A stretch of 64,000 bases of DNA, taken from assembly GCF_030867095.1 (NCBI RefSeq), contig NC_081837.1, positions 16,882,501 to 16,946,500 on the forward strand, read 5' to 3'. The notes below the pieces were generated by a model. It did not search any database, had not been told where the DNA came from, and saw only the letters and a list, made by a program, of their open reading frames with translations. Numbering within the stretch: the first letter of the stretch is position 1; each line of letters starts with the position of its first letter. Made by a program: the position numbers and the translations under genes. This document shows positions 52,776 through 62,560 of the stretch, one piece after another. The DNA comes from Alligator mississippiensis (lineage: Eukaryota; Chordata; Crocodylia; Alligatoridae).

Positions 52776-54124
52776 CCTCCACCCCCTCCTTCCGCCCCCA
52801 GCCATCTGGGGCGTTCCGGCCTTCGGGCTCCGTGCCGCGTTCAGGAGGAGCCGGGCCTCTCGTTTTCTGCTTGTCTGCACAGCCAGCCCTGCCCCTCCGA
52901 ACGGTCACCCCCAAAGCAGCTCAGCTGCACGGACCCTGGGGATGCCACGGGCTGCACGAGGCCTGCAGTGCACAGCAGCCTGAGCGCCACAGGGGCGCAG
53001 CGGGAGGGGATGGGTGTTTACTACTGCCCCTGACGCTGTGGATGAGCTGCCTGGTTTCTACACGGGAGAGGCCATACGATGTGGAAGGAGAGGGAGAGGG
53101 TCTCATACAGGGGTGGCTCATGAGATGTGAGCCTAAGAGAAAGCCTAGAGAAGGCTGCTGACTTCTGTGGGCTTTGGGCCAAACCCTTGCAGCTGTGTAC
53201 AGGCCTGAAGAGAGCAGCTTAGGTTTTTTGCTTCCAAATATTCTTTGCCAGCAGCACTGACAGACCCCTGCAGTACTGCACTTCACTCCATGTGAAGGGG
53301 AGCTGCAGGATCACAGCCTGCTCTGATGGAGAACAGCTCCTCTGCTCCAGTCAACCTGCTTCTCTTTGCAAGAGGCCAGCCTCCCTGGACTACACACACG
53401 TGTGTGTGGGCCTTGGGGCAGCTGGGCCTTGTCCTGCCCTCGATCCCAGCTCAGCCCCTGCCCTGTGTGGTTCTCTCACCACCTTTCCCATCTCCACCCA
53501 CCTCTAGGCTTTCTCCAAGAACAACACTCAGCCGCAGAGGGGAGCTGATGGCTCTTACAGCATGATGTGGAGGGGAGGGGGTTTCTAATGCAGTTCGGAG
53601 CTTCTGAACGGGACATGGGAAAAACATACAATTATTTTATTAAAGGCTAGATTTTGAGGACTGAGGCACACAGCTGGGCTGCTTTCCCCGCAGACAGGCT
53701 GCTAGCTGGGCAATTTAAGTGAAGGCTCCAGGACCTTGAAACTTGGTTTTCCTCAAATCACTAACAGGGAGTGGAGGAGCTGGGAAGGTGCACTGGAAAA
53801 GTATTTTTCTTTCAAAACTCTTTCCCTATCTGCCTATGTGTCTGGTGGCACCTGGCACTAGCTGCTGCCCCACCCCAAATGCAAATAGCAAAGTCCGTTG
53901 CCTGCTGAGACCGTCCAGCCTGGCCGCCTTCCTGAGCAGCTGCCAAAGGCACTGGTTTGCTGGAGCTTTTGGAGAAGGCTGAAGTGGCTCTGTAAGTGGC
54001 TGTGTGGCTGAGGGCCAGTTTAAAAGCTCCCTTTGCTGCCACTGGGCTTGCTGGTAATCCCTGAGGGCACCTTGGCCTCGCATAAGTGGCTTCTTATTAC
54101 ATCGAGCCCCAGCATGGTAGTCTG

Positions 54125-54175
54125 GGCTAGGAGGGACCTCCAGGGCCATCTGGCCCAATGCCCAGGTCCTGAACA
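54125..54175 (-). mobile_element. Possible small CR1 3' fragment
   Basis: 'ggctaggagggacctccag', 'ggccatctggcccaatgcc' resembles the complement of a CR1 3' end. Too short to be sure. Confidence 0.4.
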
Positions 54176-54426
54176 CTAATGAGAACAAAAGATCCCAGCC
54201 TGCAGGTAGGCTAAAGGAGAGGTGGGGTTTTGGCAGTACCAAAATCCCAGCAGCTCCAGTGGTTGGTTGTGGCCAGCTGTTCTAAAGTGGTCAGCACCCC
54301 ATAAATACTGCTAACATGCTTTTTGCTTTGGAAGACGCTTCCACAGGGAGCAATATATGTCCATGGTCTGGTTGTGCCAGGCACGCAGCCTAGGGAGCTG
54401 GGCTGTGCTGCTCCCAGGAAAATTTC

Positions 54427-56405
54427 ATAGGTATTAGGGCTGGAAGGGACCTCGGAAGATCATCGAGTCCAGCCCCCTGCCCGAAGGCAGGAAGTCAGCT
54501 AGGGTCATAGGATCTCATCAAGATAGGTATCCAACTTTTTCTTCAAGGTGTTCAAAGTAGGTGCTTGAAACCACCTCCAATGGCAGGCTATTCTAGACCT
54601 TGGGGGCTCGGACAGTAAAGAAGTTCTTCCTTATGTCCAGCCTGAAAAGGTCTTGCAGTAGTTTATAACCGTTCAACCTCATCATCCCTTGGGGCGCTCT
54701 GGTGAACAAACGTTCCCCCAGATACTGGTGAACACCCCGATAAACTTATAGGTGGCCATCAGATCACCCGAGCCTGCGCTTTTCCAGGCTGAAGAGTCCC
54801 ATAGCTCTCAACCTGTCGTTGTAAGGTCTGTTTTCCTGACCTCTGATCATGCGCGTGGCTCTTCTCTGGACTCTCTCAAGCTTCTCCACATCCTTTTTAA
54901 ATTGTGGGGCCCAAAACTGGATGCACTACTCCAGCTGCAGCCTCACCAAGGCCGAGTACAAGGGGAGAATGACCTCCCGGGATTTGCTTGAGAGGCATCT
55001 ATGGATGCAAACCAGCGTTTTGGTCTCTTTTCTAGCTGCAGCACCGCATTGAAGGCTCATGTTCATCTTGTGGTCAATGATGACCCCCAAGTCTCTTTCT
55101 TCCGTAGTGCTAGCCAGAGTAACACTGCTGAGCCTATAAGGATGCTGGAGGTTTTTCCTCCCAAGGTGGAGGATCTTGCATTTTTCAGTGTTAAACACCA
55201 TCAGGTTCTCATCCGCCCACTTGCTGAGCCTGTCCAGGTCAGCCTGGATTGCCCTCCTGTCTTCTGGTGTGGCTGCTTTGCCCCAAAGTTTGGTGTTATT
55301 GGCGAACTTAGCCAGTCCGCTTCTGACTCCAATGTCCACATCATTAATGAAGATGTTCAACAATATGGGTCCAAGGACAGAGCCTTGGGGGACCCCACTG
55401 TTCACAGGACACCACGATGATTGACTTCCGTCAACCACCACCCTCTGGGTCCAACCACGGAGCCAATTACCCAGCCAGAGGATTGTGGTGGACCCAAAGC
55501 CACAATTGGCCAGTTTCGCCAAGAGGTGATCATGGGATACCAGATGAAAGGCTTTTTTGAAGTCAAGATATATGACATCAATCTCTTCTCCCTTGTCCAG
55601 GTGATAGGTCACCTGTTCGTAAAAGGAAATGAGATTGGTCAAGCAAGACCTACCCGCAACAAACCCATGCTGGCTATCCCTCAGGATGTTGGCGTCAGCC
55701 AGTCCATTAAGGATGGCCTCTTTAATAAACTTTTCTAAGACCTTCCCCGGGGTAGAGGTCAGGCTGATGGGGCTGTAGTTTGCTGGATCCACTTTTGTCC
55801 CTTTCTTGAAGATAAGCACCATATTGGCCTTCGTCCAGTCTTCGGGCACTTCACCAGAGCACCAGGAGCTCTCAAAGATCTGTGCCAGGGACTGAGCTAT
55901 GATGCTCGCCAGCTTCTTGAGTACCATGGGGTGCAGATTGTCAGGGCCAGCTGACTTGAAGGTATCCAGCCTCTCAAGGTGTTCCTTCATGAGGTCAGCA
56001 TTGATAGGGCACAGGGGATGTCCCTCACCTGGACCTCCCTGTCCCATAGTGGGATGGGCATCCCATGGGACCGATGAAAGACAGATGCAAAGTACCCATT
56101 TAATAGATTGGCTTTTTCCTGGGTGTCAGTAGTCAGTTGTCCCATCTGGTTTAGCAGGGGTCCAATGTTGCCCTTGCTTTTCCTCCGGCTCCCCACATAT
56201 CTGAAAAAGGACTTTTTATTGTCCTTGATACTCAAAGCTAGTTGGAGTTCAGTTGCAGCCTTGGCTTTCCTGGTTTGCTCCCTGCAGGACCAGACCAGTG
56301 CAGAATATTTCTCCTTGGAGGTAAATCCCATCCTCCATCCTTTGTAGGCCTTTCTTTTTAGCCTCAGGAAGTCCGCTAGATCCCTGGAGAGCCAGGTACC
56401 TCACT
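54427..56405 (-). mobile_element. CR1 LINE, ~2 kb, 5'-truncated, with reverse transcriptase
   Basis: The 3' terminus on the plus strand reads 'gtattagggctggaaggga', 'cctcggaagatcatcgagt', 'ccagccccctgc'. The minus strand then runs back through the ORF2 C-terminus, reverse transcriptase and the linker before it, to about 56405, where CR1 similarity stops. This is the longest mobile element in the window. Its 3' half closely parallels the copy at 3185-4053, so they probably belong to one subfamily. Confidence 0.93.
54500..56402 (-). pseudogene. CR1 ORF2, reverse transcriptase (inactivated)
   Basis: The linker before the RT (minus, 56402-55987: WLSRDLADFLRLKRKAY, KDNKKSFFRYVG, NGYFASVF) is in one frame. 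The RT (56047-54926) is in another, so a frameshift lies near 56000-56040. RT landmarks in order: SAGPDNLHPMVLK, WTKANMVLIFKKG, QHGFVAGRSCLTNL, YLDFKKAFHLVSH, SGVPQGSVLGPILLNIFIN, then FANNTKLW at the catalytic site and NTEKCKILHLGRKNL. The normal catalytic FADD is FANN here (55295-55306), losing both metal-binding Asp residues. A premature stop follows at 54926-54928, where family members read through LEYC, and further frame damage follows. It is a dead copy; no activity is expected. Confidence 0.92.
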
Positions 56406-56589
56406 CACAAGGGCATGGGGCTGCTTCACAGTCACTCCTTGAGCTGCTGCATTCCCTCTCCACAGGGCTGGGCAGCTACTGCATCCACATGGTCTAGGAC
56501 TAGCTGTCCTGCTCCCAGTCTTCTCATGGGCCTGTTTGCAACCCTGGCGAGAGATCCTGTGTAACAGAGCCTCAGGCATTGCTCTTCCT

Positions 56590-56720
56590 GCAACACCCAG
56601 CCTTGATAAGAGACAAGGAAACTGAGGCACCTGGAGGTTAAGTCACTTGCCCAGTGTCTTGCAAGTAGGCCACCAGGTAAGAATGCAGCCCAGGTCTCCT
56701 GGTGCCCAGGCCTTCATGTT
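56590..56720 (-). repeat. MIR (CORE-SINE)
   Basis: 'gacaaggaaactgaggcac', 'ggaggttaagtcacttgcc', 'cagtgtcttgcaagtaggc', then 'cagcccaggtctcctggtg' is the complement of MIR, so the element lies on the minus strand. Confidence 0.85.
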
Positions 56721-57474
56721 ATCCCCAAGGCCATCTTGGCTGCTCACCAGGTTTGTAGCTGCTCTGTGCATTTTAAAGGGCTTCCCGCCTTGGGGGCAGT
56801 GGTTAGTGCTACCACTGGCTTCTGCTGGTGCATCACTGAAGCCCAGAAACGGATCTGTCCAGTAAGACTGGCCCAGCCAGGAGGGAGGAGCTGCTGGTGC
56901 AGCATACCACAAGGCTGTTCCCTGGGGTACAGACTTCAAAGAAACCAGCTGGAGCAGTCTGGTGGCAAAACCTGGCCTGCCCTCACTAGACCTCAAGAGG
57001 GGTGATGGCCAGGAACTGGCTGGCTTGCGGAGCGGGATGAGCTCTCCATCCTCTGGGGGAATGGGCTCGAGGTTCAGGTGGAGCCAGGGCTCTCGGGAGC
57101 AGACTGTGCGCAGGCTTCCCCTCACCACGGCTAGCAGCGCTCCTCAAAGCTGCCTGCCGCCCTCCTGACACCTGATTTCTAGCCTTACCGCTCGCTCCCA
57201 TGTGATGTTTGGCAGCCATGTCCTTGCCTTGTGCCTCTGCATCCCCTTTTGAGGAGGAGGACAGGGAGATGCCTCCAGTGCGTGGAGATCCTTGGTTTCC
57301 TGTTGGCCTAGGAGAGTAAAGGAGGATTGTGCTTGGATCTCTTGGCAGTCAGATGTGGGGCTTTGACTAGGCAGCGTCAGGAGACACCCTGGACTAGGGA
57401 ACAGCCAGGCAAGTGGCCCACAGGCAGAAGTTATAGCATGGCTTCCTCTGGCTTAGCTCTAGACACGGCGGCAG
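56721..57474. other. Intergenic, GC-richer, no gene recognised
   Basis: A 161-codon minus-strand frame (56643-57128) overlaps the MIR at its end, which argues against a real gene. Nothing else supported. Confidence 0.45.
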
Positions 57475-57632
57475 CAGTGTTGCCAAGTCTTGCAAGAAAA
57501 AAAAGCAGCATTGCCTTTAAAAACAAGCCCAACCCATTTAAAAGAGAAGGGAGTGGGGGTGCTTATCATCCCACAACTCTCAAAAAATTAAAGCAACTTT
57601 TCTACTTGTAATAAGCGGACTTGGCAACACCG
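57475..57632. mobile_element. Short hAT-like MITE (CAGTGTTGCC termini)
   Basis: CAGTGTTGCCAAGTC (57475-57489) is matched in inverse by GACTTGGCAACACCG (57618-57632), with one mismatch. Flanking octamers GGCGGCAG (57467-57474) and GGCAGCAG (57633-57640) agree at 7 of 8 positions. At 158 bp with no coding capacity, this fits a miniature hAT element. Confidence 0.85.
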
Positions 57633-59022
57633 GGCAGCAGGCTCCCGCTGCTGATTGCAGCTGGTAGCAGAGGCTTGCTAGGATGCTGGCGACAGCTTTC
57701 TGTCAGCCAAGAGTGCTGAGATGGCATCGATGGCCCCCAGGGAGTGGCCCTATCTGCCGCTGCATAGGCAAAGCCGGCTGCAGACCTGGCCGGGCGCCTG
57801 GCGGAGCTGCCTGTCAGCTCAGCAATGCTGCCACCTTTAGAGCAATCCCCTGCAGTGCACCAGGATCACAGCCCCTGCCCCAGCCTGATGCCCAGCCCTG
57901 CTCCAGCTGGGCAGCTGCCAGGACAGCAGAGCAGAGACGGCTCTGGGGCTCCCTGCAGAGGAGGCAAATCTGGGCTGGGGCTGGGTGTGTGTACAGGAGG
58001 GGGCTGCTTTGCTGCTGCCTAGCAGAGTCATTGGCCCCTGGGCATTGTGCGTATGAAATGCTCCCTCTTAGTTGTCCCTGCTTTGCACTTGGTTTGGGCA
58101 GCCAGGGGCTAAGCAGCGGAGAACTGGGAACAAGGGGCCTGCTACCCAGCTTCATTTCTGTGCCCTGCCTGCCTGGGCTCCTTCTGTTTGTGTTCCTCAG
58201 ATGGCTCCTTGGGAGAAAATCAGTCCTTTACTCTTTCATCTGCGCCCCCCACCTCCCAGTTGACAGACCTTGCTTTACCCACGCCCTTCCCAGGCAGCCC
58301 ATCTTGGGGGCTCCCATGCCCGACTGCTGTGACACGTGAATTGGCCACGCTGGTTCCAGTCCATCATCATCAGTCTGTTCCATGTGCATGTGTCTGCCTG
58401 AGTGTGCTTCTCCCTGCAGGTGTCTGTCTCTGCCATGCTCTTTCTGTCTGCTTCCCCGCAGCTCTGCTGCACCCTGTCTCCTTGCTTTCCTCTCATTTTC
58501 TCTCTCTTTTCTCTGACGTTTCACATCAGAGTGGAAGTGCCTGGGGGAGGGGATTCTGTATCGGTGCATCCGCTGTTCCTGGAACCTGATCCTTGATCTG
58601 CTGCTCACATCTGTGGCTTTGTACTAGCCCTGTCTGAGCCCAGTCCTGCCCTTGTTCTCTGCCTCCCCCTCCACCCCCTCCCCATTCACATCGCGCTCTG
58701 AGGCAGACCTCTGCAGCAGTCCTTCACAAAACAGCTACAAAGCCGCTCTGCAGCATTAGCCCTGCTGCATGAGAGGGCAAATGGTTCAGCCTGTTTCACG
58801 GTAAGCTGTTCTGGGTTGGACTGGCAGGAACTGGTCTCCATGAGAACAAATGGGCCCCTGTGCCTACTGCATCAGATGGGAATGTGGGGGCTTGCCTCCC
58901 ATCCTTGGCTCTGCCTGTTGCCTGGGCAAGCCCCTGCCTCCCTGCTCTGCCTTTGTCTCTTCAGCCTGCAAGCTCTTTGGGCCTGGGACCGTCTCTTGCT
59001 ACGTGTCTGCCATGCCTGGCAC
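57633..59022. other. GC-rich intergenic, no gene recognised
   Basis: Open frames of 218 codons (57683-58339) and 133 codons (58188-58589) on the plus strand, with overlapping frames on the minus strand, reflect low stop density. They are cysteine-, proline- and serine-rich without a domain pattern. A pyrimidine-rich tract lies at 58400-58520. Confidence 0.45.
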
Positions 59023-59124
59023 CAGCGTTCCCTTTTAGCTGCGCGGCCGCGCAGGCATGCTTGGCAGCATGGCATAAGTGCGCCTGCGCAGCTGTGCCCA
59101 TCACGCAGCTTAGAGGGAACGCTG
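59023..59124. mobile_element. 102-bp hAT-type MITE with perfect 8-bp TSD
   Basis: CAGCGTTCCCTTTTAGCTG at the left (59023) is matched in inverse by CAGCTTAGAGGGAACGCTG at the right (ends 59124) with two mismatches over 21 bp. Identical octamers CCTGGCAC flank it (59015-59022 and 59125-59132). The interior is very CpG-rich and includes the 14-bp palindrome TGCGCGGCCGCGCA (59040-59053). Confidence 0.92.
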
Positions 59125-59132
59125 CCTGGCAC

Positions 59133-59795
59133 TGTGGGCTGGAAAACTCCCTGCACGTCCGAAAATCAAGTCCCAGCTGTTTCCGGTGAAGATATGACCC
59201 CCATAGAGCATCTAGGGGGTGGGGGGAAAGGCTGGTACATTACCAAGAGGGGGCAGCAGGGAGTCTTTCTCCATCAGGGGCCTGCTGCCATGGCTAGGGC
59301 TAGGCTAGGGGAAGCCATGCTACAGCTCCTGCCTGTGGGCCACTTGCCCAGCTGTTCCCTAATCCAGGATGTCTCCCGATGCCCTCTAGCCTGAATGTTA
59401 TAACACTCCACTCACTGGGCCCTTTCCATGGCTGGGCTTCTGCATTGCAAGATTCATTCAGTCTCTAGTCCTGTCTACCCGCAGCTTCATGCCCACAGCA
59501 ATTGGGCAGGCCTCTGATACCTAAGTAGACCTGACATGCTCTAGCAGAAGTCAGAGAAACATACATGCTCCGGCAGAGCATTGCATATTCTGCTCCAGCC
59601 ATCTGGGAGAGCTGGCTGTGCCTTTCAATGCAGGGCAGAACTGGCTGGCAAACAAGCCAAGAGGCAAGAGGTGGAGCCCTGTGTGGGCTCACCAGCTACA
59701 TTTGGACCCAACAATTGAAAAAATGAAGGGTAGGCTGATCCTCTGAAATTGCAAGAGTGGGAATCTGGAGATAAAAACTCATCGGCTCTGATCTC
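59133..59795. other. Intergenic, nothing recognised
   Basis: No coding or repeat signal that I can support. Confidence 0.45.
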
Positions 59796-59799
59796 TCTG

Positions 59800-60450
59800 C
59801 AGCATGGAGTCTCTTAAGTGGGGCTGGAAGAGACCTCAGGAGGTCATCTAGACCAACCCTGCGTGAGGCAGGATCAAACTATCCTTGTCTAACTTATTAC
59901 TAAACCTACACAGGCAGGCCTGACACAACAGGGGGACAACGGCAGTCAGTGCCCTGCTGCTACAAGAGTTGTTAAAATATACTTGAGAAATCCAAGGCAA
60001 AGGGCTGCACCTCCCACTGCAGAAGAAGGCAACTCCCGCTCCCCCAGTCTATAGCAATCTGACCATGGGATAAAATTCATTCCTGAACCCAAATATGGTA
60101 ATTGGTCTGACCCTGAGTGGAAATGCAAGAGCCTCTAGCCAGGAACTTCTGGGTTTTAGTCCTAGCAGGGGCACTGGTACACCCCAGTCAAACTCCCCAG
60201 CCTTGGCTGCAACCCAGTGCCTCTGAAGAAGGTAAAAAAAACCCCCAAACCCTGACACATGTAGGAAGGGAAAAAAAAATATTCCTGGCCCCATGTGGCA
60301 AAACAGCCCAGAAGTATGGGAAATACCCATGGTAGAGAATAGACATAGCTACTACCTAGATCGTCCCTGATCAATGCTTATCCAGCTTCTTCTTGAACAC
60401 CTCCAGCTGATCTAATCATACATCGAAACCCTTCACAGCTTGGCAGAGCA
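59800..60450 (-). mobile_element. CR1 LINE 3' region, old copy
   Basis: Plus strand: 'ggggctggaagagacctca', 'ggaggtcatctagaccaac', 'cctgcgtgaggcagga', later 'gccctgctgctacaagag', 'caatctgaccatgggataa', and 'atcgtccctgatcaatgct' with 'cttcttgaacacctccagc'. It belongs to the same subfamily as 12520-12876. The right limit is approximate. Confidence 0.75.
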
Positions 60451-62440
60451 GGTTAAATCCATGATGCTTCATTCACTGATGCTGTCCCCTGAGCAAAGGG
60501 GACACTTGTAATAGGATAGACTGGAGACTGGGAAACTCACTTCTCATGAGCCACCACCCAGTTGTTACTTGGTCATACCTGGAAGTGGTTTAATTACAGC
60601 AGAACATGGTAGTACTGGAGGTAAGAAGTGCTGATAGTGTGTAAGAGCCTGCCCAGAGCCCCCCATCCCTCCCTGCTGCCTTCTCTGCAGGTCTGTGCAC
60701 TGGGGAACGTGCTCACAGGCTCCAGAGCAAAATAAAGCATTGATATCCCCCATACAGGCCCTAGCCTCTGAACAGCTGCACCCTCATCATCAAGCAGTGA
60801 GGGCCCTGCAGAAACAGAGGGCTCAATCCTGCAGGTTCCCAGACAGTAAATCAGGGGTAACCTGAAGTCAAATATCCTATGGTAAAGTTGGAGTCCAAGA
60901 GAGGAGGGGTTAGGGTCAGGTGAGGGGTGCAGTTCAAAGGTCTGAGTTCAGTAGGACAGGACTGCTGGGTCCAGAGGCAAGGATGATTTTGCAGCACGTA
61001 GCTTTGCTCTCTGCTTGGCAGATTTCAGGCCAGGCTGTGGCCACCATCAGGGCCATGTTGTACTTGTCGGTGGCTAACGTGTAAGTGCTTGTAGTACTTA
61101 GTGGCTGTTCTGTACCCAGGGGTCCCCACATGGCAGTGGTGCTGGTGGGCATTGTTTCAAAGGCTCTGACTCCTCCTGGTGTGCTTGGTAGGGTCCTTCA
61201 CTTTCTTCAAGCTCTTGCTCTCCTTGCCTGGCACATCACTGTCTTCCTCTGGGGAGGAGGGAGTGACCTTGGCCACCCTTTGGTAGACTCCAGAGAAAGC
61301 CTCTGGCTTTCTTGCCCCTCCTGTCCTCAGCCTCTGAGGAGCTCCCCTGGGTGCAAGTCCCATCTCCAGCTCCGTGCGGGGGGGGTGCGATCCAGGTGAT
61401 GGCAGAGAGTGGTCTTTTGGAGTCAGTGAAAGAAGAGAGGAGTTGATGGGGATGAACAGGGGCATGGATGACAGTGAATCGCACTCCTGTCACCTGGGAA
61501 GCCACAACTGAGCATCTTCATGTCTCTCCCCGCCTCTGGTGAGAGGCACAAGGGGAGTGCTCCTGTCAGCTGTAGGAGCCAGTGATCAGGAGGGGGGGCA
61601 GCAGCCTGTGTGCATGTGCAGGGAGTTGGGGGGACCTGTTTCACTATGGAGGGCGTCACTTGGCCTGGGGGAAGGGGAGAGCATTGGTCCTCCAGGGAGA
61701 GCAGCTAGCCCTGTGCTATTCTGTGCATGGAGCTGGACCCCCCAGTCTAGTCCTCTGCAAAACCCAGGAGACCAGCTGGTGTACAGGGTGGATGAGCGGC
61801 AGCGGCAGGCTGCCCATCTTCCCAGACAAGCTGCTTGCATGGGCACAGAGCAGTGAACTCGCCGGGGCGCATGGGACGTGGCCCCTTGCTCTGGATCCTG
61901 TGGGGTGGGGATTGTGCTCAGGAGGGCTCCAGGCACCCTGCCTTGCAGCAGTCCTCACAGTGCCGGTACCCAGGCTCCCAAGAGCATTTGCCTGGGCCTA
62001 TCCCCATTGCTGTGTGCAAACAGGCATCCAGCAGCCGCTCTGCTGACGGAGAACCACCCCCCGCCCCCAGCCCTGCTCCCGCTGCAGCCCTGACATAGAA
62101 ATCCCTGCATGGAGCCTCCCCGCTCGGCCTCGCCAGCCAATCCCGAGCTCCTGCCAGTGGACTCGCCAATAGCCGGCTTGTTGCTAGGCCTGTCTGCTGC
62201 AGCAGGCATTGGAGGCAGATTTCCACACAGCTCCTGGCTTGGTCTGTGCCCAGGGCTTATGTAACCGCAGCTCATCAATTCTAGGCTGGCCCGTGCTTGG
62301 GGTGGCATCTCGCCACCCGCCAGCCCTTCCGCACTGCCACGGCCTCCTCTTGATTTTACGGCACAAATTCGATTAACCCAGTTCCCCAGTGCAGCCCCGG
62401 TGCAAGCTGCTAGACCGTGGCTGCAAATCCGACCACAGGG
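60451..62440. other. Intergenic, no gene recognised
   Basis: GC-rich overall. Several overlapping frames of 100-165 codons on both strands (such as 61582-62046 plus and 61955-62452 minus) show no domain and no exon-like boundaries. Confidence 0.45.
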
Positions 62441-62444
62441 CTGC

Positions 62445-62560
62445 AAAATCACAGGACCCCAGGAACTCCTGTTGGGTCCAGCCCCCTGCTCCAGGCAGCA
62501 TCATCCCTGACTAGACCACCCTAGACCCCATCCTTCCAGCAGGACTCATGCTCTCCACCC
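62445..62560 (-). mobile_element. CR1 LINE 3' end fragment
   Basis: Plus strand: 'atcacaggaccccaggaac', 'tgggtccagccccctgctc', 'caggcagcatcatccctga', 'ctagaccaccctagacccc' follow the complement of a CR1 3' end. Diverged. Confidence 0.65.

Noticed and set aside
55001-55738. Plus-strand frames of 105-139 codons opposite the CR1 RT
   Set aside because: Shadows of the minus-strand CR1 ORF2.
57683-59394. 218- and 192-codon plus-strand frames
   Set aside because: GC-rich, cysteine/proline/serine-rich with no domain pattern; the second spans the 59-kb MITE.
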